The notes under the pieces: generated by a model
Told to the model about the DNA's origin: nothing
The model's database searches: none
Seen by the model: only the letters and a program-made list of their open reading frames with translations
Shown here: piece after piece, positions 20,605-29,955 of the stretch
How the letters are laid out: each line of letters starts with the position of its first letter
How positions within the stretch are numbered: the first letter of the stretch is position 1
Translations under genes and position numbers: made by a program
Assembly (NCBI GenBank): GCA_004431415.1
Contig: QPMI01000286.1
Coordinates: forward strand, 1-47,311
Direction: 5' to 3'
Source of the DNA: Cyanophora paradoxa
Lineage: Eukaryota; Glaucocystophyceae; Cyanophorales; Cyanophoraceae
DNA length: 47,311 nucleotides

Positions 20605-20950
20605 ATGGCCGAGCGACGAAGGACGCCGGGACAATGATCATCGGATCATGAGATGGCTCTGTATACGTAGCTATAGGTGGCGAAGGTGGGCTGCGCTCTT
20701 CGAGCGCGAGCAAGAGGACGCTGACGGAGCCGCGCAGGCCAAGCCTTGAAGCTGCGCGAGCTGCGGGCGGAGCCTCGGATCGGAGGCCGCTGAAAGTCAC
20801 TCTGTGCGTTCAGGGCTGCTCATGCGCTCTTCGAGCGGAGCAAGAGGACGCTGACGGAGAGCGCCACGCAGGCCAAGCTGGGCGAGTGCTAGCTGCGGGC
20901 GGCCCCTCGGAGGCCGTTACGGCGTGGAAAGTCACGCTGTGCGTTGACAC
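20605..20950 (+). pseudogene. WD40 family 5' remnant E with internal tandem duplication
   Basis: The ATG at 20605 begins MAERRRTPGQ and then hits a stop. Fragments of exon 1, intron 1 and the coiled-coil exon persist (ctgcgcgagctgcgggcgga). The intron-exon block at about 20675-20815 is repeated imperfectly at 20815-20945 (shared gcaagaggacgctgacggag and gtcac-ctgtgcgtt). Nothing of the linker or WD repeats remains; the body of the gene is absent, and LCIB gene sequence begins further right. Confidence 0.65.
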
Positions 20951-21382
20951 GCGCGAACTGGATACGGATTGTCGCTGCGAGCCTGCTGACTTCTGCTACC
21001 CGGTAACAGCCGCGCATGTATATGTGTACCGCGTCTGCGACGCGTTCGCGGCGATCGCGAGCCGCTGAGCGCAAGCCGCCCAACGCGGCGCGCGGCTGCG
21101 CCGCTAGCGCTGCGCTCAGTGCGCTGCTGCGCACGCCGATCCAGCGCGCAGAGCGACACAAACTTACCTCCGCGAAATTTACCACGTGCACGCCGTCGCC
21201 GTAGCGACCGCGTTTCATACGAGCGGTACGAATCCATGATTAGGAGGGCGACCTTACCAGGCGCTTACCCCCAAGCACACGAACTTAACGCTTTCGCCGC
21301 GCTAACCGCGGTTATACGAGGTATGCGCAGAACGCCCGTTCCACCAGCAGCAGCAAACGCCCACCCGCTCGTCGCCGTCGCA

Positions 21383-21415
<33 letters not shown>

Positions 21416-21590
21416 ACTCCAGCCGCACGCGCACCAGCGGAGGACCACCGCTGCTCAGGAGCCGAGACGCGAAGCAGCCGGGCCGGCACGTGCTCCGGCG
21501 ACCCGACTCCGACGGCGGGCGAACGCGCCCCGCATCGCTCCCGGCGGCCGCAGGCTGCCCCAGGACCTCCCCGTTACCTCCGGTAGCCAT
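20951..21590. other. Intergenic / 5' flank of LCIB-like gene
   Basis: No gene is recognised. It contains a GCC trinucleotide repeat at about 21385-21413 and several CG-rich palindromes. It presumably holds the promoter of the carbonic-anhydrase-like gene. Confidence 0.4.
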
Positions 21591-23591
21591 GGGCTCCGCC
21601 ACCTCGTGCCGCAGGCCCCGCGCCGACCTCCCGGTGCGCCCCGCGCCCCGCGCCGCGTGCACGCGCGCCCACATAATTACAATGAACGGCGCCCGCGCCG
21701 CCCGTGCCGAGCCGCCCGGCGCCGGCGCCGCCGCGCGCCTGCATCTAGACGCACGCGTGCGCGCGCGTGCCTAAAGTACGGATTCGGCGGGAGAGGCCTC
21801 GCGGCCGCGCGCATCGCCCTCAATAATTGGGAATTTTCCTCACGGCGGGCCCCTCGCGCAGCCGGCGGGAGCGGCGGCGGCAGCAGGAGCGGGGCGGGGC
21901 AGCCCGTGGGGCCCCTGCGCCTGCGCCGGCCGCGGGAGCCGCGCGGCGGGCGCCGAAGCTCGGGGAGGTGGCGCCGGAGGCCGTCCTCTCCTCCCGCAGC
22001 CTCCTCCAGGTCCTCCTGTGCGGCCCCCGCCCGCCCCGCCCCCGCGACCGCCACCGCCGCGCCAGCGCACGCGCACGTGCCGGCCCCGGCCTGACCCCCC
22101 CCCCCTCCCGCCCCTCGCAGCAAGAAGTACCCCGACTTCCAGGCGCGCATCAACGACGTCTACCCCGGGGCCGTCCTCGGCCGGGACTTCGTGCGCAACA
22201 CGGGCTCCAAGCTCGCCTCCCTCGGCTTCAGCCCCGCCGTGCGACCGCGACCCCCCGGCGCCCGTGCCCCCGCCCGGCCCGCCCCCACTGACCCCCCGCA
22301 GAACGCCATCCCGTGCATCTGCCTCTGCCGCGACGAGGTGCCGGCCCCGGCCCCGGGACCCGCCCCCCGCGCCCCTCCCGACGCCTACCCTCCCAGATCT
22401 GCCAGCCCTTCTACCAGGACATACAAAAGCAGTGGGCGACTCGCAGCACGCTTGGCGCCGTGCGGGCCCCCCTCCCGACCCCGTACCCCACCCCTCCCCT
22501 CACCCCGCGCAGTTCAACATGTCGTCGCTGGCGGGCATCCTCAACATCGGCAAGACGGGCCTCGTGGCCGCCCAGTCCCACGCCCCCGTCGTCCGCCCCT
22601 CCGATCCCCCCGCCCCGGCCCGCGGGGCACCCCCCTGAGGCCTCCCGGCAGCGGGACGGGACGGAGCGGTACGTCTTCTACGGCTTCACGCACGTCGCCA
22701 TCGGCGAGGCCGGCGAGGTCGGCGTCTGCACCCGCCCCGGCCGCCCCGAGGTGCCCCCGGCCCCCGTCCCCCGCCCCCGCCCCTGAGGCCCCGCCGGCAG
22801 CCGTCGAGCGCGTGCGGGGCGCTGCTGGCGGTGCAGGACACGTACAAGGCCGGGCCCGGGGCGCCGGGCGGGGCCGGGGCCCGGGTGGAGGACCTCGACG
22901 CGGACGACGTCGAGGCCGGCCTCGTCTGCCGCGCCGTCCGCGCCCGCCTGCCCCCGACCCACCCCGTCCGCCCCCCCCGCCCCGCCCCGCCCAGCGAGGC
23001 CTCACCCTCGTCGCAGGGCGGGACGCCCTCGTTGGAGGCGATCACGTCGGCGGCGTGCGAGGAGCTCTCCGAGCGCATGGCGCGCCTCATCGAGCTCACC
23101 ACCCGCGTCCGCCCCGGCCCCGGCCCTCCCCCACCCCCGCCCCCGCCGAGCCCGGGGCCGGGGCGCATGCGCAGGACCGGGCCTGCAACTACGCCCTCTT
23201 CACGGGGGTACAGATCCACGGGCCCGACGGCAACGACTACGTCTTCCCCCGCGTCCGCCCCGTCCCCCCCCTGCCATTCCCCCCCCCCCGGCTGACGGGG
23301 GGGCAGCTGGGGTACGCGATGGTGGAGGGGAGGCGGCACGAGGTGACGTTCGACGGGCGGCCGGCCTTCGGGCCGCCGCGCTCCAAGCTCAGCGTCGCCT
23401 CCTCGAGCTTCCTCCTCGAGGCCTCCCACCGCAAGGCCCCCTCCAAGGAGAGCCTCCTCCTCGACGACGCCAAGGCCCGCCCCGCCCCCCCGCCCCGCCC
23501 CGCCCCGGCTGAGGGGCGGGGGCGGCAGGAGCTCGAGGGGCGGGTGAGGACGGAGGCGGCGGAGGCGGTCACCGTCGTCCAGGCCTTCTGA
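21591..23591 (+). CDS. LCIB-like theta-class carbonic anhydrase
   Basis: A gene of ten or so exons. Core reading: KYPDFQARINDVYPGAVLGR, DFVRNTGSKLASLGFSP, NAIPCICLCRDE | ICQPFYQDIQKQW, FNMSSLAGILNIGKTGL, AAQSHAPV, RYVFYGFTHVAIGEAGEVGV, RPGRPE | PSSACGALLAV. This is the LCIB/theta-carbonic-anhydrase pattern: Cys of CLCRDE, His of FTHVAI and Cys of SACGAL are the family zinc ligands, with Asp-Glu beside the first Cys. These enzymes interconvert CO2 and bicarbonate in plastid or mitochondrial CO2-concentrating systems. Downstream exons (EAITSAACEELSERMARLIE, NYALFTGVQIHGPDGNDYVF, LTGGQLGYAMVEGRRHEVTF, ending AVTVVQAF) form a C-terminal extension I do not recognise. The 5' exons are uncertain; ATG 21591 (MGSATSCRRPRADLP) is one candidate and a targeting peptide cannot be judged. 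Confidence 0.75.
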
Positions 23592-24725
23592 GGGGGGCCC
23601 GGGGCCAGGGCCCCGGGGCGGGGACGGCCTAGGACCCGCCCTCGCTGGGGCGCGGTGGGCGGCGCCGCCCCCGCCCCTGGCCGGCCTCCGGCTCCTCGAG
23701 CTCGCTCCCTCCTCAGCATTTCTCCTTCTTTTGCTTCGGCGCGCAGTCGCGTTCCGCCGGCCGCAGGGCCGCTCGCTCCGGAACGTCTCGTGACCAGCGA
23801 ATGCACACGCGTGACCAGTGGATTTCCAGCCCAATTTTACTGTAGCTATCTTACCACTACTAATTCAGTAAATACTTGCGCTGTCTTTACATGCTCTATT
23901 TCTTTTTCTCAATTTCTAGGGCTGGGAATTGTACTCGCGTGTGATGTGTTAGTGATCAAACCATGATCGTATACTAGGCTATAGCTAGGTCTGCGAGTTG
24001 TTCATCTGTGAGCATCGTGATCAGTACAGTCGATCAGCAGGATGTCGCAGTGTTGTACGTCTTTCGAATTCGATGTCTCTTTCGCTCTGAGTTCATGTTC
24101 CTTGCTTCCCTTTCATATCTTTATCGATATCACACACACCCCGCCCCCCGAAATCTGCGTAGCTGATGCAAATTTGATCTGATCAGCAGCTGTCCGACGG
24201 TCAGTGTTACAGAGAGCCGTATCACAGAATACGTGTCATACTACGTATCATAGCATACTATCATAGTATTCCTTCACCGTAAATCGACCTATGCCTATCA
24301 TAGCTATTCATGAGTTAAAGTGTCTGCAGCTATAGCCGCTGAGCCCAGTGAGCGCCGGGCTTGGCCGAGCTCGGCAAGTCATTATCAAGGCTTGAATTCG
24401 AATAAAATAACACTGGCAGTGCACGACTCGGCCCGGCGGCCCGCAGCAGCTGGCAGTGACCGCGCATGCTGGCAGTACATGTACAGCGTGGACGTTACGT
24501 CCCGACGTCGACTCACGATCTGTCAAAGTATCTCCGATCATGACCACCGTGGCACGAATTTGATCCCTAGCTGGCGTCACCAACGTTTTTAACTCCCGTG
24601 CATACCTCAGCGTCTCTCCCAGGCTCTGATCTTCAACAAGGCCTATATATTCACAAACTTCTGGCTGTATTAATATTAAGGCTCTTCACACGGGCGGCGG
24701 GGGCGGGCCGCCTCGGGGCCCCCGC
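23592..24725. other. Long AT-richer intergenic region
   Basis: About 1.1 kb with clearly lower GC than the surroundings from 23800. It has short inverted stretches (catactatcatagtat at about 24254) and a cacacacacc run near 24130. I see no coding frame of convincing composition and no RNA gene. Confidence 0.45.
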
Positions 24726-26159
24726 TCACGCTCGGGAGGTGTTGCCCCGCACGACGGCGGCGCCGCCCTCCTCGATGAGCACGCCGCCGCCGGGGGCGTA
24801 GGAGGCGAGGGCGATGCGCTCGAAGGCGTTGCCCTCGACGGTCCCCCGGCCGGTCGCGGAGACGTGCACCCCGCCCCGGTGGCCCCGGACCCTGCGGGGG
24901 CCGGGGCGGCGTCCATGCGCCGGAGGAGTGCGCGTGCGGCGGGCGGGGCGGGGCCGGGGGCGCCCGCACCGGTTGCCCCGCACGACGGGGTCCGCCCCGC
25001 CGTCGATGGCGAAGCTCGCCGCAGCGCTCCCGCGCACGTCGTTGCCCTCGACGACGCCGCGCGCCGCGTCGCCGAAGAGGAAGACCGCCTCGCCGCAGTC
25101 GTGCACCGCGTTCCCTGCGCGCCGCGCGATCGGGGGGGGGGGGGGGGGGGGGGGAGGAGGAGGAGCGGGAGGGGGGGGGGGGGGGGGCGGGGAGGAGGAG
25201 GGGCGGCGGGGCGCGCACCGCGCAGGGTCGGGGCGGTGCCCTGGCCGCAGACTGCGACGCCGTCGCCGCTGGAGATGTCGCAGCCCTCGACGAGGGCCCG
25301 GCTCCCGCCCTCGATCCACACCGCGTACTTCGAGAAGCAGTCGATCGTGACGTCGTCGTGGCCCTCGCACCTGATCCGCAGCGGGCCCAGGCCCCTGCAC
25401 CGGATCGTGATCCCCCGCACGCTCGGCGCCGCGGGGCCCGTGAGACGCAGCGTCGGGCTCCGCTGCGAGTCGAGCACGGCCCCCCGCGGGCCGATTATGT
25501 GCACCTCCTTGTCCAGCACAACCTGCTCGTTGTACCTGCCGCAGTACGTGAGCGAACGAAGGTGAATGAAGTACGCTGGGCGCACACGCCGGGCGCGAGG
25601 CGGATGGTCTGCCCCGGCAGCGCCCGCTCAACAGCGGCCATGATGCTCTGCCCCGGCGCCACCCGCAGCTCGCCGGCTACGGCTGCGGAGCTCTCGTCTT
25701 CCGCTGCGGGGCGCCGCATCGCCTCGAGCTGCTCCGACAGGTCTGAGCGCCGTGGCCGGTCAGTGGGCGCAGAGGCGGGCGGGCCGGCGCGGCGCACTCT
25801 TCTCGCGGGCGAGCTCGTCCCTCTCGCGTGAGAGCTCATCATTCTCGAGCATGAGGCGCGCGACTAGGGCCCGCAGGCACGAGTCTGCAGGTCGGGAGAT
25901 CTAAATATGCTCATCAGTGGGAAATTGATGGAGTCCAGGAGAAAGAGCGGTAACTCACCGAGGTGCTCCTCAAGCTCCGAGCGGGCCAGGCGGGCAGCGC
26001 AGCCGAGCGCGGCGTTTGGGCACGGCCGTTGGCACGCTGCCTCGTGCGCCTGCGAGTCCCTCCGCGGAGAAGGATGAGAGGGCGATGAGAAGGAGGGAGA
26101 TACGCGGAAGCAGAGACATGCACCTGCAACTCGTCACCAGCGCTGGAGCTGGCGGCCGT
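24726..26159 (-). pseudogene. Beta-helix family copy 5: RING deleted, start codon lost
   Basis: The C-terminal beta-helix is intact: LRVAPGQSIMAAVERALPGQ, TIRLAPGV, YNEQVVLDKEVHIIGPRG, SKYAVWIEGGSRALVEGCDI, GQGTAPTLRG, NAVHDCGEAVFLFGDAARG, ADPVVRGNR, VSATGRGTVEGNAFERIA, ending VVRGNTSRA. A coiled coil (LVARLMLENDELSRERDELA) and the last TRAF finger (PCPNAALGCAARLARSELEE) are present. The RING and first TRAF finger are missing: the N-terminal exon (ASSSAGDE) is joined to the end of the finger exon (DELQ) at a shared GACGAG. The codon aligned with the start ATG is ACG (26157-26159), with a stop upstream and no other in-frame ATG. Two G runs of 23 and 17 (25132-25154, 25171-25187) lie in an intron. 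It is a pseudogene unless a non-AUG or internal start is used. Confidence 0.7.
25132..25187. repeat. Poly-G tracts (23 and 17) in an intron of beta-helix copy 5
   Basis: The runs are C on the sense strand of the gene. Length is probably unreliable in any assembly. Confidence 0.85.
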
Positions 26160-26389
26160 ACTGATATCGGCAGCGATGGCTGCGATCACGATTGTCTAGT
26201 CAGCCCAACCGGTACCACGGACAACCGTATACGTCAAACTCGCTCAGGCGCGCGGCGCGAGCCTGACGGTGAAACCGATATCAGCTGTGCAGCGATCAAC
26301 TCGCGCGAGACAGCGCCGCCAGCGCGCCCTCTGGTTCGTATCAACCGGGGACCGTCGGACCGACGCCAGCGGGGTAGAGCGACGAAGCA
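26160..26389. promoter_or_regulatory. Divergent region, beta-helix copy 5 / WD40 remnant D
   Basis: It retains agcgcgccctctggt (about 26319) and the conserved WD40 pre-ATG block at 26360-26386 (ccgacgccagcggggtagag then cgacga). Both flanking genes are damaged. Confidence 0.45.
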
Positions 26390-26880
26390 ATGGCTGAGCG
26401 CGGAGGACGATGAAATCACGCTGGAGGCGGCAAAGGTGCGCTGCGCTCGTCGAGCGCGAGCAACAGGACGCTGACGAAAAGCGCCTCGCAAGCCAAGCCG
26501 CGCGAGCTGCGAGCGGACGCGGCGGAGCGCTTGCAGTTTGCGGTCTAGCTGCGCTCGTGCCATTCAGCCTCTTCGGAACGCTCACGCACCGCTCTCACGT
26601 GCTGATCGCGTGGCGGCAGATTCGAAACGAAGGCAGGCACAGGTCCGTGCGGAGAGTGCGGAGGACCTTGCAGCGCCGCTCACGCGCTCGCAGGCGCAGG
26701 CGAAGGCGGAGTCTGAGCGAATGCAGCTCGCGCGCATCGCCGAGGTGGGCCGCCGGCACGCGTGCTCCTCGAGCTCCGGATCCCGCGCACCGCTCGAGCT
26801 CACGGCCGCGCCGCGGGGCCGGGCGGCGGCAGGCGGTGGATCTGGCGAGGGCCCTCGTGAAGGAGAAGAAGCGGGCGCGG
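26390..26880 (+). pseudogene. WD40 family 5' remnant D, truncated
   Basis: The ATG at 26390 is followed by one extra base that gives MAERGGR and a stop. The coiled-coil exons are otherwise recognisable (SQAQAKAESERMQLARIAE at about 26680-26750, AVDLARALVKEKKRAR up to 26880). Similarity to copies A-C ends abruptly after the codons for KKRAR; the charged linker and all WD repeats are missing. Confidence 0.7.
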
Positions 26881-27553
26881 AATGAAGCTGCTGTGCGCTA
26901 CTAGGCCGGATCCTAGGCCTAGGCCTGACCGGCCACGCGCGGCGCCGCGGCCGCCCTCATGATCAGTAGCTCTAGGCGTGCATGCAATTCACGATGGTGC
27001 GAGGCCCTCGCCCCGCGCCCCACAGCCTTTGTGTCGACGTCGACGTGCTGATCATGACAATGCGCACGCGCAGCCCGTTCGAGCAGACAACCGGCGGCGG
27101 CCGCGCATGCAGAGGCTAGACGACGAACCTCAAGCCCCGGCCCGGACCTAGACGGCCGCGGAGCGGCGGCGCGAGGCCTCGCGCCTCAGGTATTCGCCTC
27201 GAGGCTGACCGCCGGACGACCCGCCCGCTCACAGCGCTCGTGCTCCCCGTTTGAGCTTCGGTCAGTCTTCGGCAATTGCAACTTGCATATTCCGAGTTCA
27301 CTGTCATTCAGCGGCGATTGTCGGCGTTCTGGACTGATTTTGCGTTGCGGATGCAAGCGCCTCTCGCCGCCCGCAGGGGCCGGGGCCTCAGGCGGGGCGG
27401 TGGTAGCCGCGGCCGTGGGGGAGGCGCGGGGAGCCCTGCAGCTGGTGCTCCAGGTTGCTCGAAGCCGCCCCCGCTGCCCGCCCCCGCGCCCGCCCGCGGT
27501 CCGACGGTCAGCGAATCGGAAGGCGAGCGTGAAGCTGTAGGTTTAGATTTTCA
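26881..27553. other. Breakpoint region and unassigned sequence
   Basis: Right of the WD40 breakpoint there is a cluster of cctagg/ctaggc repeats (ggatcctaggcctaggcct, 26906-26924), then mixed sequence with no gene I can support. Confidence 0.35.
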
Positions 27554-27986
27554 TCGCCATCTAGATCTTGATTTAGAGCGCCGCGGGACGGGGCGGGGCG
27601 CACGGAGGATCTGGGTGGCGCCGGTGGCGGTGTGGGGCACTTCGTCGTCGGCGCGGCGCGCCGCGCGCGCCGCGTCGCTGTTCGCCATGCGCCCCGCGCC
27701 CTCCGACACGTCCCCCGGCTCCCGGTTCCCCATGCTCCCTGCGCGCCACCGATTCGATCCGATTTCGCGGCGGCGGGCCCGCGCGCGGGCGGGGCGGGGC
27801 GCGGGCGCGCCCTTCGCGCCCTCCATGGTGGTGATGCCGCGGCCCTCGGCCTGCGCGTCCAGCGCCTGCGGGAGAAACAATCGTCAGCGGTCGGCCGGCG
27901 CAATTTTCGCGCCCCGGACGAGCGCGAAATCTTGAGATTGGGCACACGGCACGCTGCTGCTCCTCCTTGCTTGGCGCGAACGACAT
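27554..27986 (-). CDS. Candidate small spliced gene of unknown function
   Basis: ATG at 27986 gives MSFAPSKEEQQRA. A GTGTGC...CCGCAG intron then leads in phase to ALDAQAEGRGITTMEGAK. A possible GC-AG intron leads to GSMGNREPGDVSEGAGRM and ANSDAARAARRADDE, followed by a GTGCCC donor. No clear continuation is seen past about 27620, and the sequence toward 27510 ends in stops. It is not recognised; it may be the 5' part of a truncated gene or chance open frames. Confidence is low. Confidence 0.3.
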
Positions 27987-28079
27987 CGTGGCTGCTTGCT
28001 GTGAACGGACGGAGATCCGATGATCTAGACGCAAAATTAATATTAAAGCTGGATCCGGAGCTCGAGGAGATTTAGAGAA

Positions 28080-28296
28080 GCTCGAGCTGGAGAAAAGTGA
28101 GAGGGGAGAAACAATTGAAGGGGAGAGAAGAGGGCGGAGGAAGGACCTCGAGGGGCCCTATGGGGGGGCCTGAGGGATTCGGAGGAGGGCCATGCAGGGG
28201 GAGGGGCAAGCTTGAGAGCCCTTCAGAGGCTGCATGCAGCAGCCTCGCCTGCGGCCACGCCCGCGAGAGTCGGCCGGGGCGCCGCGGCGCGGGGTC
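28080..28296. repeat. Left edge of the array, matching the sequence at 41150-41290
   Basis: Shares with the right flank aggggccctat/aca, cgcgagagtcggcc, gcgccgcggcgcggggtcat and cggcacaagct. The array therefore begins in a copy of the sequence just downstream (minus-strand sense) of the complete coiled-coil gene. Confidence 0.55.
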
Positions 28297-28444
28297 ATCG
28301 GCACAAGCTATCTAATTCAAACAACGCGACGCTTCCGAAGTTTGGCTGCGGCGGGGTCGTGGGCGGGGGGGCCGCCCCGCCGCCCTCTGTACACAGCGCC
28401 CGCCCCGGCCGCGGCCCGGGCCGCCGCCTCCGGGCGCCGGCGGC

Positions 28445-28742
28445 TCAGCGGCGGGCGGCGGCGGCGGCGGCGGCGGAGACGGGGTGGGGCATGCGGTAGG
28501 GGTTGGTGGAGAAGCGGCCGGCGGGGAGGCAGCGGGAGCAGCGGCAGCACTGGAGGAGCGAGCGGCGGGCGCGCGGCGACTCGTGCCCCACCGCCTCCAC
28601 CGCCCGCTCCGCCGCGAGGCGCGCCCGCCGCTCCTCCACCTGCCGCCGCAGGCCCTCCGCCAGCGCCGCCCCGCGCTCGCCCCGCGCCGCCGCCGCCCGC
28701 CGCGCCCCCGGGCCCTCCTCCAGCGCCGCCCGCGCCGCCGCG
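28445..28742 (-). pseudogene. 5'-truncated 3' end of the coiled-coil gene, fragment in A1
   Basis: Homologous to 41404-41696. It reads RRQVEERRARLAAERAVEAV, then RSLLQCCRCSRCLPAGRFST and NPYRMPHPVSAAAA to the stop. It is cut at ccgccgc|ggcaagagg, 45 bases after the gene X stop. It has no promoter or start of its own; it could only be expressed by readthrough from gene X transcripts. Confidence 0.7.
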
Positions 28743-28785
28743 GCAAGAGGAGACAACGTGTGCGGCCGTCGAGATGGTACTGCGG

Positions 28786-29307
28786 CTAGTTTTTCTTCTC
28801 TTTCACGGGACTAGTGGCGAGGGTGCCAGCAAAGCAATGGCCCGCGGCGGAAAGGAAGCTCCGAACGCCGATGAGAGAATCCAAGTGCACGGCGACGGCT
28901 TTTGCGTTCTTCCAGCACTCCGCGCGTATACGCCTCGAACTCTGCGCAAGCGAGGAATGTTAATACCCCTGGGCAGCCATGCGAACGGAACCTCAGTCGC
29001 TCACCTCCGCCAAGAACTTCCCATAGATTTCCTTCAGGTAGTTCTCGCGCTCCTGCGCGTGGTCTGCATGTTGAGGCGAAGCGAAGAACGTGAAAGCTCT
29101 GAAGCGAACCTCGTCCCAAGGCACCGGCTCGTTCCATATCACGTCAAGCTCTCGGCATCTACGGATTATCCACTCCTTTAAAGACTCGCCAGGCCTAGGG
29201 CCCTCTTCTGGAGAACCGCCAGCAGCCAATTCAGTTGTCGAAGACAGTGAACCAGTGGCCATGCGAACTGCCGCCGGTGGTGAAGTCTCCTGCACAGCGC
29301 CATCCAT
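28786..29307 (-). CDS. Uncharacterised three-exon gene X, copy in A1
   Basis: Exons 29307-29110, 29052-29005 and 28941-28786, all joined in phase 0, with introns of 57 nt (GTTCGC...GCGCAG) and 63 nt (GTGAGC...GCGCAG). They encode 133 residues: MDGAVQETSPPAAVRMATGS, a glycine/proline-rich stretch, PGESLKEWIIRRCREL, NEPVPWDE, then ERENYLKEIYGKFLAE, then AECWKNAKAVAVHLDSL, VRSFLSAAGHCFAGT and ending SPVKEKKN. The second half looks helical. I recognise no family, signal peptide or membrane segment. Type A and type B copies have exactly equal exon lengths, with two compensating 6-base in-frame indels, while intron 1 differs by one base and is diverged. That pattern argues for a protein-coding gene. 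A longer unspliced frame upstream is not conserved among copies, so this start is preferred. Confidence 0.65.
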
Positions 29308-29638
29308 GGCTGCAGATCTGGCGCCGCAGCCAGATGATCCGATCGGATCGGTTGCAAGGCTGCGAAGAGGCGGCGGGCACTTCAATCTGGCTTGAACAGC
29401 GGCAACGACAGCGGGCAGCGCGCGGGCATTGAGCAGCGGCGCCCGGCAGCGGCCTTCAAAGAGGGCTACAGGAATTTGCGGCGGCTGAGCTTCTAGGGGT
29501 GCTGAGATCGACGCCTCTGCTCGGCTTCGTGAGCTTCCCCCTATCGCTTGTGTATACCCTCGCTCGAGCTGTGCGCGGCCCATCTCGCGCGCCCTGCGCG
29601 CGCCCATTCGAATTCGAATTCGCGCCCTGCGCGCGCCC

Positions 29639-29955
29639 ATGCTCTCCAGAGTATGCACGGAGGAGAACGTAAGGAGGGCCTGCAAGGACGGCGACCTTGC
29701 GGGGCTCGCCTACACACAGCACGAACGATGCGCATGCATATGGGTCTACAGACCGATTACAAGTCAGCGTCGACGCTTAATGCAGTGAGATTTCATTCTT
29801 CATACGGCCTTCGTGCAGCCGCGCCCGCTCACCCGAGGCGCGTTCCCGCAGGCTCGCGCGCGGCGCATGCACGTACGGACCTTGACGGCGACGACGACGG
29901 GCGCTTAGCTTGCTTGCTCGAGCTCTTGCTTGAGGTGCCAGCCCCTCGCCTGTAG
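29639..29955 (+). other. Possible ankyrin-like coding fragment, type-A units only
   Basis: Plus-strand reading MLSRVCTEENVRRACKDGDL then AGLAYTQHERCACIW resembles the first helix of an ankyrin domain. A second open piece follows a CCCGCAG acceptor (HARTDLDGDDDGRLACLLEL). It is divergent from gene X. It recurs at 34429 and 39204 but not in type B, where indels are not multiples of three. Probably a gene fragment or chance similarity. Confidence 0.25.

Noticed and set aside
25132-25187. Telomere-like or scaffold-gap signal
   Set aside because: Pure G runs lie inside an intron with coding exons on both sides; similar C runs occur in other introns.
28774-29181. Plus-strand frames starting MVLRLVFLLFHG, repeated in every unit
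   Set aside because: They are antisense to gene X exons and have poor third-position GC compared with the minus-strand reading.
28993-29685. A 230-codon minus-strand frame upstream of and through gene X exon 1 and 2
   Set aside because: Its N-terminal part is not kept in unit A3 or type B, and it ends inside intron 2. The shorter spliced start is conserved in all five copies.
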